From Nageia nagi (Eukaryota; Pinophyta), in the NCBI GenBank assembly GCA_050084985.1, contig JBITNC010000001.1, forward strand, positions 192,510,001 to 192,574,000: a stretch of DNA of 64,000 bases, read 5' to 3'. Below the pieces are notes generated by a model. It was not told the origin of the DNA, did not search any database, and saw only the letters and a program-made list of their open reading frames with translations. This document shows, in pieces, positions 36,691-48,289 of this stretch. The number at the start of each line of letters is the position of its first letter. Position 1 is the stretch's first letter. Made by a program: the position numbers and the translations under genes.

Positions 36691-36963
36691 TGTAGTATTT
36701 TATTTAGTTGGTTGTCAAACATCAGGAACTATGACTTTGATTTTGTTTTAGTTTTCGATGGTTATTTGGTGTTCATTTGTATATTTTGGCAAGATATTTT
36801 TTGTAATATATTTTTTATACTTAATTCCCAACTACTAAGTAAGCAGTTGGTTTGGTGTTGTGGTGTTCCACGGGGTGTGCTCAATCCCACCCACCTTCTT
36901 TTGTATAGAAAAGATTTTAGTAATATAATATCCTTTTTCATTCAAAAAAGAACATAAAGATAA

Positions 36964-38050
36964 GGTTTTTAATTTTAAAAAAAGAAAACATAATACCACA
37001 ATAATACTTAAAATCCAAGATCCAACAACATTTCTTGCATCATTATTGCCCTTCTCACTTTGCTATTATACATTAGAAAAAGGGGAAAAAAAAAAGTAAA
37101 AATTAATTTTAGTTTACCAAAGACATGGCTTTAGTCAACATGCAATGACATTTTTTCACCAAATTGCATGCAATTAACAACAAGTTTAGTTCATCCAAGA
37201 TACTAAAGACATGACTTTAGTCAATAGGAAATCTTATTTGTTTTTTTACCAAATTGCAATACATAATAATTGTAGTTCATCTAAGATAATAAAGACATGA
37301 CTTTAATTAGCAAGGAATGATATTGTTTCAACAAATTATAATGAAAAACAACCTTAGTTCATCTAGTTCCATATAATTCACAAAGCATGATCAATCTAAT
37401 GAGTTTGCACTAGAGTTTATATATTTATTAAAGTCTCAATTTCAGCAAATTTATGTTAGTTTATTGTGATCATGAGATCCCAAAATGATAGTATACAAAA
37501 TAATAAGGTGCATAAGTTTTTGACAAAATGCATTATGTCATAGAAAAAATGAGATGCATGCATTATTAAATGGGCCTTGAAACTATTCACCAAACATAAC
37601 AAACTATAGTAGCACTCTAGCCAGATCAATTAGTATTTTACAACATTCTCAAAACATGCACATAACTAGGAGATTGCTATAGATTTTACACAAAGACTCT
37701 TTAAAAAGTGATTTATGATTAGTGTTAAGGTTATGAATACTTTTTCTCGATATGCACTCAAATATGTTTAACATATGAGTTTCATGGAGTGAAATGATCT
37801 CAAAATATACACAAAAATGGAGTACTAAAATAGCTCCAAAGAATTTTCTACAAACATAAAAGTCATATGCAAAGCTAGACTTCATGATCTTTTTAGTATT
37901 ATCAATGTAATTTTTTTATTTCATAAAAATGCATTTAACTAATTATTATACTAATTAAATAATTCACCAATCATTTTAATAATTTTCACATATGATTTTA
38001 ATATCAATACAGAAGCATACCTAGTAAACTTCATTTGCTTAAGTTGCTTA
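36964..38050. other. AT-rich DNA with a minisatellite
   Basis: No coding sequence recognised. Contains the 86-bp tandem repeat at 37115-37380. Confidence 0.5.
37115..37380. repeat. 86-bp tandem repeat, about three units
   Basis: The motif AAAGACATG(G/A)CTTTA recurs with AGACATG at 37121, 37207 and 37293, exactly 86 bp apart. Each unit also contains ACCAAATTGCA-like and AGTTCATC(C/T)A segments. A fourth unit starts to match and then fades near 37370. Confidence 0.8.
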
Positions 38051-38243
38051 ATGAGGGTATTTTTAGTTCTGCTAGGATTTTGAGTTGAGTTTCATTGTAT
38101 GCTTCTTTCCTCATCCATATTTACTATCAATTTATTTTCCCTTCATAGGATTAAAAGGTTTTATTAGCATTTATTATCTCTTTAGTTTGGTATCATTGCT
38201 CTTGGTGGCCTCTTGGCCTCATTTATTTATGGTCTCTCCTCAT

Positions 38244-39625
38244 TGATCCATAAAAGTTAGCTTGTCAAATACAAATTATTTGAATTCTTCCTTCTTATCT
38301 CAATGGGAGTATTATGTAAAAAGAAATAAATTCCCAAGTGTAGTAGCAAAATAATTAAACAAGGAAATAAAAATACCACAAAATATTTTTCCCAATAAGC
38401 TCTCTTTATTTTTGTGGAGATGTTGTACAATTCTCCCTTTGAATTGTCTCACTAAATTTTCAACAATTAGCTTTTTTCCACTATCTCTTCTCACACCTTT
38501 TTCTTATGGACAAGAAAAAAATTAACTTAAGAAAAACAACACTTACTATTCTTCCTTTTATAAATTTAAGGAAGTTAGGAAATAAAAATGTCGTTACAAA
38601 AAATTAATTGGCATCACACCTTGGAGAGTTAGTTTTAGTTGTGGCCATAAACCAACCTCATATCCCACTTGACCTTCCTCCAAAATAGTTGTAACCACAT
38701 AACTACTAGGATTTAGGAAATATTCAAGACCTTTGAAATATTACCCACCTCCTATAATAACACCTAACACGTAGCAACACTACAAATAATAATTGCTAAC
38801 TTTGCAAATATTAAAATAACTTTACAACACATACTAATATTATCTCCCCACCTTTTTATAAGAAAATAATAACAACACCCTAAAATTACTTCAAAAATAT
38901 TTTTAAACACACCAAATAATAATTAGCCCAAAATACCAAACAAACCTCAATAGGGAAACCCAAATCGAAAGACACCACTTTGCGTTGAAGTACTTTGATT
39001 GGTAGTGTAGTTTTGTTGTGGATGGTAGGAGGGAGGTAAAGTCCCCAAATGAATCCTAATTGTGATATCCGCCATGCTATTGGTGGCTAATGATTGGTGG
39101 AATTAATGCTCAATGGCTTCCCAATAGTCCATGTGACTCCACAAGGCATCTTTTGTACTAGCGACATGTTAAATGATTTAGTTGATCATCCCTTTATCTC
39201 CCTCACATATTGGTAGCTTATGATTGATGTGTCTATGGCCTCTCAACCTTTCTCATGTCAACACCCTTCCATAGAAGCTATTATAAGTTACCAAGTCCAC
39301 CTTAGTGTTGATCTCAAAGGCTACCTCCTTCTCAAGTCTTTTGTGGTAATGGGACCCATTGACTCCTATTTGATCATGCATGTTGTAAACTTTAATTTGG
39401 GATTTCATATTTATATAATTATTTTCAACATATTTTATTTTTTGGACATTATCTTATTTTTTAATTTTGAAAATAAATACAAAAAAATATCAAACTTCAA
39501 ACCTTCATAGAAGAAAAATTGAGAGTCAATTTTATGCTTCATTTGAACTGACAAGATTATGATGAAAATATATTCGATATAGAATACTTATTTTGATAAA
39601 ATGATATGATCCATTGTTGTATAAC
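38244..39625 (-). repeat. 3' LTR of the gag-only element
   Basis: About 1.38 kb, matching 41094-42269 along its length. It is about 200 bp longer because the segment at about 39190-39390 has no counterpart in the other LTR. The open frame at 39220-39510 lies within the LTR and is not a gene. Confidence 0.8.
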
Positions 39626-39952
39626 TCCTCCCCATTAAGAGGGATTTTAGTTCCCAAAATCTTAGAGATTGAGGTAAAATTGACAAACTTCATTCCCCAT
39701 CATAGCTCCTTCCCAAATTGGCCTCCATGAATTCACTGTATTGAATATCCATGGGAATAATGACATAAAGCCAATATTTTTTTCATATGGAAAATGATAT
39801 CCAAATGGATATGGAATTACCATAATATAAAAATGCATGATTAGTTGCTCTTGCTTCAGTTCCTCATTTTATGTGTGCATTTAAACTCATTCTGCATTTA
39901 GAATACTTGGTAGCTTAAGTCCTATGCAAGCCACCTTCTTATCAATAATGGA

Positions 39953-40933
39953 TTAATATTTAATTTCATAGAATTGATCAGGATCTTTAGAAACCATAGC
40001 ATTTATTTTTTCCTTCCTTTGATCAAACCATCTAGGTGCTAGATTAGGATGAATCTTCCAACATTCATCTTTGATATGACCATCTTTGTTGCAATGAGAG
40101 CAATATCCTCTCTTTTTCTTATTCTCCTCCATTTGCAGATGACATAACAACTTTATCCTTTCCATAAGGTTTTATCTTTGAATGATTTTCCTCACTTTAA
40201 AATCTTCCACATTCTTATATATATTAGGCTTGGATGCATACATCATCCAAATTCGTAGCCTTGAAAAGTAATATGGTGTGGTGGAGATAACTATGGAGAC
40301 CTCCAATATACTTCAACAAACTTTCACCAATTTTCAAAAACACATCAAGAAATATAGCTCTTTTCTTAAATTTGATGTTGTACTCTTGAACACTTTACCC
40401 TTTTGCTTGCTTGAAATCAAACCACTCCATGGTTTGCTTTTGTCGTTGTCCAAGGGGGTAGAACTAATCTCGAAGCAATTCTTTGAATGCACTCCATATT
40501 TTCACTAGAGCTTCTACAAAACTTGTGATGGAATCCAAATAGTCTTCCCACCAAACTAGATCATGTCTCTCTAATTTAAGTGTAGCTATTTTGATTTTAT
40601 CCTCATCACTTTCAATATTCTAGATTTGAAAATAGGCGTCCATTTACTTAAACCATTGGTTAAGCTTTTTGGGATCCATATCTTCTCCAAAGGATTTGAG
40701 CTCAAACTTCACCTCTAGCTTCAAGGAAAATCTTTTCTCTATTCAAGAACTCTCCCCAATGTACAAATTCTCTTTTTTTTTCCTCCATCATCTTGTTCTT
40801 TTTGCAACTCTACAATAGTACTCACTAAATTACTCAATGTCTCCTTGATCATCTTGAGGCTTTCTGAAAACTCTTCTTGCATTGTAGTAGATGGATTATA
40901 TTTTGCCATATTATCTTCTCTTTGTTGTTGCAA
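39953..40933 (-). pseudogene. Gag of the gag-only element, broken
   Basis: Minus strand. The first open piece (40933-40739) has a Gln/Glu-rich coiled-coil-like stretch (EEFSESLKMIKETLSNLV). A degenerate middle part (about 40700-40200) reads like a retrotransposon capsid: ELKSFGEDMDPKKLNQWFK, then ATLKLERHDLVWWEDYLD. The last open piece (40165-39953) has an intact zinc knuckle, CSHCNKDGHIKDEC (CX2CX4HX4C), followed by WKIHPNLAPRW. It is a structural protein binding the element RNA, interrupted by stops and shifts in the middle. Confidence 0.8.
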
Positions 40934-41076
40934 CCAAATTCTCTATCCAATCTCTTGATCTCCTTCAACAGTATTTCTTTCAACTCTTTTACTTTGTGAT
41001 CTAGTAATCATAAAAAATAATTTGCAACTAAACAAAGTCTTGCAAAGAAAGATTAGTAAATGCCTATATAATCAAA

Positions 41077-41090
41077 GTGCTATGATACCA
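41077..41090 (-). promoter_or_regulatory. tRNA-Met(i)-type primer-binding site of the gag-only element
   Basis: On the minus strand it reads TGGTATCATAGCAC, one mismatch from the initiator-Met site, three bases after the 5' LTR. Confidence 0.8.
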
Positions 41091-41093
41091 ACA

Positions 41094-42269
41094 TGATCTA
41101 TAAAGTTAGCTCTTAAAATATGAATTATTTAAATTTTTCCTTCTTATCTCAAGGAGAGTATTATTTGAAAAGAAATAGATTTCCAAGTGTAGTAGCAAAA
41201 TAATTGAATAAGAAAATAAAAACATCATAAAAGATTTTACCCAATAAGCTCTCTTTATTTTGTGGAGATGTTGTACAATTCCTCCTTTTAACTATGTCAC
41301 TAAATCTTCAACACTTAAATTTTTTCCACTATCTCATCTCACTCCTTTTTCTCTTGGACAAGCAAAACATTAACTAAAAAAAAACTCACTAGTCTTCCTT
41401 TTATAAATTTAAGGAAGTTAGGAAACAAAAATGTACTTACAGCAAATTAATTAGCATCACACCTTAGAGAGTTATTTTTTATTATGACCATAAACCAACC
41501 TCATCTCCCACTTGGCCTTCCTCCAAAATAGTTGTAACCACCTAACTACTAGTATTCAAGAAATATTCAAGATCTTTGAAATACTACCCACCTCCTACAA
41601 TAACACTTGACACTTAACAACACTGCAAATAATATTTGCTAACTTTGTAAATATTAAAATAGCTTTACAACACATGCTTTTATATCCCAACATTTTTATA
41701 GGAAAATAATAACAAAACCCTAAAATTACCCCCATCATATTTTTAAACACACAAAATAATAATTAGCCCAAAATACCCAACAACCCTCAGTAGGGTGACC
41801 CAAATCAAAAGATGCCAATTGGCATTGAAGTACTTTGACTGCTAGTGTAGTTTTTATGTGGATGGTAGGAGGGAAGTAAATTACCTAGATTAATCCTAGG
41901 TGCAATGTCCTCCATGTTGTTGGTGGCTAACTGATGGTGGAATTAATGCTTTACAACTTCCTAATAGTCCATGAGACTCCACAAGGCATCTTCCCTACTA
42001 GCAGCAAGTCAAACGGCTTAATTAACAATGTATGCCACCCACTTCACTTTGGGATTTAATTTTTTTCAATGTATTTTATTTTTTTGATGTTATATTATTT
42101 GTTTTAATTTTGTAAATAAATACAAAAAAATATGTCAAACTTCAAACCTTTGTAGAACACAAATTGAGAGTCGATTTTACACATCATTTGAACTAATGAG
42201 ATCATGATGAAAAGATCTTCGATGTGGAATAATTATTTTTCTAAAATGAGATGATCTAATTTTAGATCA
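41094..42269 (-). repeat. 5' LTR of the gag-only element
   Basis: About 1.18 kb. On the plus strand it begins TGATCTATAA and ends TTTAGATCA before the CTCAT duplication. Partner of 38244-39625. Confidence 0.8.
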
Positions 42270-42274
42270 CTCAT

Positions 42275-42376
42275 TCAGAAACTTCACCCTTTGGTGAAGC
42301 AACTAGAGGAAGTAATGACATTGGTATTGAGAAAGAGACCCCACAAGTTCATGTCAAAAGTATTCCATGGGGTAAT
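42275..42376 (+). pseudogene. N-terminal part of the second LINE's ORF1
   Basis: The short open frame ETSPFGEATRG followed by ETPQVHVKSIPWGN runs into the copia insertion. It continues in frame at 51128 (IFDNTLIVC) when one target duplication is counted. It corresponds to the SLHEVIGDDDGT start of ORF1 in the LINE at 31.2 kb. Confidence 0.7.
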
Positions 42377-42873
42377 TGTTGGAATGTATAATGCATTATT
42401 GTAAAGGTTTTGTAATAATATTCTATGTAAATTCACTAATACTTAAGGGTATCATTTGATAACTTAAGTATTTAAGTGAATATTATAATGTAACTTGTCC
42501 TACACTTCATGTCATGGGCATGCCCCTTAGGTAAAAGGATGTGCATGTCATGCTATTGTACATTGGATAAAAGAGTGATCCAAAGAGGGATTTTGGCCTA
42601 TAAATAGAAGGCTCCCTCTTTGTGATTACACACCAATTGTGGAGTAAAGTTATACTATAGGATAGAAGTGTAAGAGATGAGATTAGGATAATTGCATGAG
42701 TTCATATTTGTTAAGAAGAGAAATCTAGTTAGTGGATGTACTCCTAGTTGGAGGAACCACTTACATCTTGTGTCACTTTGTGAGATTGCTTTGTGTGTTA
42801 GTTAGATGTGAATTGAGAGATTTCAAGAGATTTTGGTTGTTTAAGAATTATCATGTTAGTGTTAGTTCCTTCA
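42377..42873 (+). repeat. 5' LTR of the copia element
   Basis: 497 bp, starting TGTTGGAATG and ending TTAGTTCCTTCA, with a TATA-like CTATAAATAGAAGG near 42598-42611. Closely matches 50623-51122. Confidence 0.92.
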
Positions 42874-42876
42874 AAT

Positions 42877-42888
42877 TGGTATCAAATC
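42877..42888 (+). promoter_or_regulatory. Primer-binding site of the copia element
   Basis: TGGTATCAAATC, the initiator-Met site TGGTATCAGAGC with two changes, three bases after the LTR. Confidence 0.8.
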
Positions 42889-42889
42889 C

Positions 42890-45840
42890 TAGTGTGGTAG
42901 CTCTTCTTCAACATCTTAGAGGTTTTCCATCATTTCTTGAGGTTTACTTTTCTTGTTCAAAGTAAACACAAGTGAAGGTATAAGTCCCTTCCCTCTTGGT
43001 TATTATTATTTTTTGTTTAATCATGCTACTAACATATTATTTGCTATGTGTTAGTTCTTTTGAGCATAACATGGCTAACAAAATTACAATTTTTTGTTTA
43101 TGCTAATCTCTTATGATTACTTGCTTTTTTTTAATTGCTACATTTTTAAAGGGGGTTATTATTATATAAAACTTGGATAATATTACAAAGGTAGTATTAC
43201 TTTGTAATATTACAAAATTATGCTTAAAAATTAAGGAATATGATGCAATTTTTAAAGAATACTAATTTTTTGGTACTTTTTTAATATTTTTACCATATTA
43301 TTTACCAAAAAAAAGAGGGTTAGTGTACAATTCCATTATCAAGTTTTAAAATGGAATTTCAATTTAAAAAAAAAAACTTAGTATTTTTTCTTTTTTTCTC
43401 AAATGTTTTTTGACAAGTAAAGATTTAAATGAATAGTTTGCATGTTTACAAGTTTTTTAAAATGAGGAAGTTTTTCATCGATGGTGGCCCCCCCTCCACT
43501 CCTCCATCGATGGCGGTTGGCCCTCCATCCTAGTAGTTTGTGCTTGATTCCTCCTGGTTTTTGTCTATGCAACTGATAGATAGTGGTTTAAGGAATAATG
43601 GCTAGTGGATGGCTCTCAAGTTTTGATGCAATTACTTCCTCTTAGTAGGCACCTCCCGCTACCTTGCACAGGGTCTTTTACCCTTTGCAAACATTAATGT
43701 CCCCCCCCTAAGAGTGAGTTTTTTTTTAAAACACACAAAAAACATTTTTTGCAACCTTTAACCCCTACCTATTGGGTCCTTCAAATCCCCTCCACCATCA
43801 CTCATAGCCACTCCTTTCAACACAATTGTGCTCCTTCTATGATCCCCTTCCACATGGTTGGGCTCCATCCATGACCACCCCACATGGCTACTCATAACCA
43901 CCTCCCTCATACTCATGTGATCAAGGTCCCCTATTCTTGCCAAGTCCTCTCTCCTATTTTTTGACCTTACACAGTCCTTCATCCCTCTCTTTCACTTCAT
44001 GTAGTCTTTTTTTTACTGTTTATAGTTGGTGAGTATTTTTTTAGTGCCTTCCTTAAAGTTTTTGATTGTTAAACAATTTTTTCCCATCATAACACTATGC
44101 ATGGAGTTTCATGCAAAAGGATCACTAACTTTGATGATAAATTAAGGCATTTGGATGGAGTGTGGTTTTTGTTCTACATATAAAATGCATAGGTGGAGTG
44201 TGGGTTTGGTCCTTCATTCATTGTTAATTCATGATAGCTTATTTAGTACTTGGAGGATTCCTTTTAAAAATTATTAAATCCTTAGTTAAATTATCTTGAA
44301 AATTATAAGGTAATTTTTTTAAACTAAGCCTTCTAAGAGGAATATTAACAAATTTCCTTCTCTTGCCTTGATTATATTGCAATTTACTATCGTACATAGT
44401 AATTTTTTAAGAGATTGGCACTTTTGTTGTGGTAAAAAAAAATTTTACTAACATAATTTTTTTTTAAAAGAAACAAAATAGGGGAATACTGTTTTTTGAT
44501 AATTTTAGCATGAAAGTATTTTCTAATTTCCTTAGTTAAATTTTTAAGGTCAAAATTAGTATACTATATTTAGGGGATATTTTTTTAAGTAAAAGAAGGG
44601 AATTTTGTATAAACTTTACTTAAAATATTTATCTAGATGATGCATGCTTAGAACTTAATTTTTTTAAGTTAATGATGCATGCTTAGAACTTAATTTTTTT
44701 AAGTTGAAATAATGCATGCTTATTACTTAAGTTATGATGCCTTTTACTTTCTCATGCAAGTTATGGGAATAATGCATGGTATATTTGATGGTATATCTTC
44801 AAGTTATAGAAATAATGCATGTTTATGCTTGAGTATTTAGTTTATGCTTAAGTATTTATTCCTTATGCAAAGTTAATAAATAAACTTATGCAAATTATAG
44901 GAATGATGCATATCTTTTTTAAGTTATGAATGGTGCATATTTATTACTTAAGTTATGGAATGATGCATGTTTATAACTTGAATCATTGTTGCCTCATTTT
45001 TTTTTGCAAAGTATAGAATGGACTTGTGCAAAAATAGGAATGATGTAAAGATGTCCTTTAGGTTTTGGTAAACAAAACCCATTGGACACTAAGATTTCAT
45101 TTTTTGAATGGATGATGTTTTACTTATACACTTTTACTTCATATTTTGCTTTTTGATTTATTTGCTTATGCAAATAAAAATGTAAACATTGAAATGAGCA
45201 ACTCCTTAAAATAAACACATCCATACGTACATCCCACCATGACTTGTTTAGGGAGCCATGAGATGAGGATAGGTGAAATGGAGCCTTTAAGTTTGATGAT
45301 CCAAATGGTGAAAAGTTTGTACTTCTTAATTTCCCCTAAGTTCTCTATTGGTCTAGATTTAAATTCAATAGGTGGATAGGTATGTGTGTAGTGATACCAC
45401 ATATCTGCACATCCATTCAAGGATTATCCTGATAACCTAGGAGGACAACTTGAAACCTAATGAAGATTAATAACTTGATCAATCTAATAAATGTTAAAAC
45501 CTTGGAAAATAGCTAGTACTTATCTTTCTGAGAGTATATTGCTACCCAAGGGGAACTAATTGAGGATTGGTAGGACCTAGGCTCTTCTTATGTGGGCATC
45601 TAGGTGAAGGCCTAATTTTAGATAAGAAAACAAGCCTCAACAATGTCACTCTACATCTACGATTCTTGAAATGAGAAATGTATTTAGATACATGGGTTAT
45701 TATTTGAGTTGTAAAATATTTGCACTTTTGAATCAAATCAAGCATGTATTTAGTGTTAAATATAACATGTATTATTTACTTGGTTAAAACTAAACATTTA
45801 ATATTGTTTATTAAACTACATGTCTATTATTTTTCACATT
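42890..45840. other. Long untranslated leader of the copia element
   Basis: About 3 kb between the primer site and gag with no recognisable protein. It includes a C/G-rich patch (about 43480-43720, runs of C up to eight) and a Pro/Ser-codon-like stretch at 43750-43990 without family resemblance. It also contains repeated GATGCATGCTTA segments (44637-44720). Confidence 0.5.
44637..44730. repeat. 35-bp tandem repeat in the copia leader
   Basis: Two identical copies of a unit starting ATGATGCATGCTTAGAACTT begin at 44637 and 44672, with a diverged third near 44708. Looser GATGCAT(G/A) echoes continue to about 44970. Confidence 0.75.
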
Positions 45841-45852
45841 CTTATGTAGCAA

Positions 45853-46760
45853 ATGAGAGAATCATTTTTACCCAAACATATTCTTGATGGTTTCAACTTT
45901 AGGATATGGAAAACATGAATGAGAGTTGAATTGCAGGTAAGGAAGCTTTGGCAAATAGTGAATGAAAACATTGTACCTCTTATAGATGAGAAGGCACTAG
46001 AGGCTTACAACATGAAGAATGAATTAGCAACCTCCATGATTTACTATGCAGTTTTAGATAATATGCTCTTGATGATTTCCTCTTCAACCTCAGAAAAGGA
46101 AGCTTGGGATAAGCTTAAACAAATCTACCTTGGTTTAAAATTTTCAAAAAAATTTACCATTTTTCAAAATTTGCTTCAATCTCATCAAGGGAAAGATGAA
46201 AATATAGCTATCTACTTGAACAAAATCATTGACCTAAGGACCCAACTTGTTACTTATGGGTGCAATTGGATCAATGATGAGTTCATGGTCTTTATCATTC
46301 TTTAAAAACTTTTTTTAAAGTTTGAAAACTTTGTGACAGTTATGGAAATAAGGCTTGATGATGAAGAAAAATTCTTCTCCCTTAAGAACTTTTCAAAGAA
46401 CCTTTTGAAGCATGAGAAAACCCTTAACAATAAGGTGTTAATTTCTTCTCCTAAGGATAATAATGTTGCTCTTGAAGTAACCAAAACTCCTTTCAAAAAG
46501 AAGTTCAACCATGAAAAAAATCTTATCTTTCTTCCTCAAAAAGGTTTGAGAAAAGAGGTAATGGCTACAATAGCAACAAGAACAACAAAAAAACAACCAT
46601 AGTAGTAGGAACAATGGCAACAACAACCACTTCAAACAAAGAGATGGAAAAGGAAAAATAAACATTCTTTATCATAAGAAAAAAATTTATTATAATTATA
46701 ACTATTATGGCATCCAAGGTCACAAAGAAGTTGATTGATACAAAAATAAAAGAGAGAAAA
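45853..46760 (+). pseudogene. Copia Gag, broken
   Basis: A frame starting at the ATG near 45853 (MRESFLPKHILDGFNFRIWK) continues after one stop as 45919-46305: LWQIVNENIVPL, ISSSTSEKEAWDKLKQIY, LQSHQGKDENIAIYLNKI, and later 46333-46602. These match the copia Gag (UBN2-type) capsid. A zinc-knuckle remnant near 46690-46740 keeps the Gly-His spacing (YNYYGIQGHKEVD), but the cysteines have become Tyr or been lost, as expected from G-to-A change of TGT. Confidence 0.8.
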
Positions 46761-46849
46761 AGAACAAAGGTAATGGAAATGTAAATAACTATAAAGGAAA
46801 GAAGAATATTTATGCTAGGTTTGCTATGGTGTTCTACTCCATGTCTCGC

Positions 46850-48000
46850 TCTTTTTCATATGAATAGATTGTTGAATTTGGTTGCACTAATAACCTATGC
46901 TTTGAAAAAGAAAAGTTTGAGAACTTTTACAAGTTTAAAAAAGATGCGATTGCGATAGGTGATAACTCTACCCTTGAAATCCAAGGAATTGGGAGTGTGT
47001 TGATTCATAGAAAGGTTCTTAACAATGTGCTCTATGTTCCTAAACTTAGGATGAACCTTCTCTCCATAATCTAAGTTGTTAGAAAAAGGTTTTTTTGAAT
47101 TTGACTCTCAATCCTAGTGCATTAAGAAAGGACTTACCACTTTGGTTAAAGGATCTGTGAAAGATAACCTTTATATTATGGATCAAGTTCCATCAAAGAT
47201 GTGTTTTGCTTCTAGTCTATATTCGAGAGGTAATCTTTGGCACCATCATTTAGAGAACCTTAACCATAAGAGTATTCAAGTCATGAAAGATCAAGAACTT
47301 ATGAAATGTTTACCTTCAATTTCTCTTTTGATTGGTCTATGCAAGAAGTGCATTCTTGGCAAGATGCATAGATAAAAGTTTGAAAAAGATAAGGCATAAA
47401 GAGCATCTCAACCTCTTCAACTTGTGCATTCAAATTTTATGGATCTATTTTAGACTAAGTCACTTCAAGGAGCATCTTACATCTTAACCTTCATTGATGA
47501 CTTTAGTAGGATGACATTTGGGTATCTACTTGAGTACAAGGATCAAACCTTTGAGAGTTTTAAGATTTTTAAGGCCTTTGTTGAGAATCAAACTAACCTT
47601 AAAATCAAGATGTTGAGATCAAATAATGGGAGAGAATATAATAGTAATGAGTTCAATGACTATTGTGCTAAGTATGGAATCAAGAGATAGTTTGCAATTC
47701 CTTACACTCCTCAGCAAAATAATGTTGCCAAAAGAAAAAATAGAACAATTATAGGGATGGTTAGATGCACATTGGGTAATCTTCCTAAATTCTGATGGGG
47801 TGAAGCTTTGAGTACTACTATTTACACCTTGAATAGGTGTCCCATAAAAGTTGTTCAAAGTAAAACTCTTTTTGAGGCATGGTCAGAAAGAAAACCTAAC
47901 ATTTCTCACCTTAGGGTGTTTGGTTGTGAAGCATTCTCCTACATTATTTTTGAGAAAAGGAAGAAGTTGAACAAAAGACGTAAAAATGCATCTTTTTAGG
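46850..48000 (+). pseudogene. Copia protease and integrase, catalytic residues lost
   Basis: A protease relic lies at about 46870-47080 (IGDNSTLEIQGIGSV, VLYVPKLRMNLLSI). The pre-integrase segment is 47142-47375 (LWHHHLENLNHKSI and CKKCILGKMHR, the end of the HHCC zinc finger). The integrase core is about 47425-47990. There all three acidic positions are changed: HSN for HSD (about 47430), RSNNGREY for RSDNGGEY (about 47615-47640) and VAKRKN for VAERKN (about 47728-47745). The C-terminal part includes RVFGCEAFSYI. The enzyme cannot have been active in this form. Confidence 0.85.
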
Positions 48001-48289
48001 TTATGATAGTTAGCATAGAGGTTACAAGCTCTACTCTCCATCCTACAAAGCTATGTTTATTTCAAAGGATGTAAAGTTCAATGAACTTCTTGAAGATTCT
48101 ACTTCTAAAGAGGATGATGATGATCTAAAGGACTCTTTAGTTGCACCTATCTAGTTAGATATTGATATAGATAAGTCACCTCAAGAGAAAAATTCTTCAA
48201 CATAAAGGGTAACAAGAGCATGACTTTAAATAAATCCTTAATTTCCAAGATTGACAACAAGCATGAGCCCTAAACCTTCAAAGAAGATT

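Larger units (their letters stand above)
31089..36963 (+). mobile_element. Full-length L1-like LINE with 16-bp target-site duplications
   Basis: The element (31105-36947, 5.84 kb) is flanked by 31089-31104 and 36948-36963, AAGAA(A/C)ATAAAGATAA, identical except for one base. It has a 5' leader, ORF1 with a DUF4283-like domain, ORF2 with endonuclease and reverse transcriptase, and a 3' untranslated region ending in a short A run. Long A-rich duplications are what target-primed reverse transcription leaves. Many stops and frameshifts make it inactive. Confidence 0.85.
38239..42274 (-). mobile_element. Gag-only LTR retrotransposon with CTCAT duplications
   Basis: The element (38244-42269, 4.03 kb) lies on the minus strand with exact CTCAT duplications at 38239-38243 and 42270-42274. 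LTRs are 38244-39625 and 41094-42269; outer termini are TGATC...GATCA. A Met(i)-type primer site follows the 5' (right) LTR. A purine tract (AATGGGGAGGAG, minus strand) adjoins the 3' (left) LTR. The interior is only 1.47 kb and holds a gag frame with no protease, RT or integrase. It depended on another element for mobility. Confidence 0.85.

Noticed and set aside
43758-43982. Minus-strand 74-codon frame in the copia leader
   Set aside because: GC-rich low-complexity composition, no recognised domain, lies in untranslated leader.
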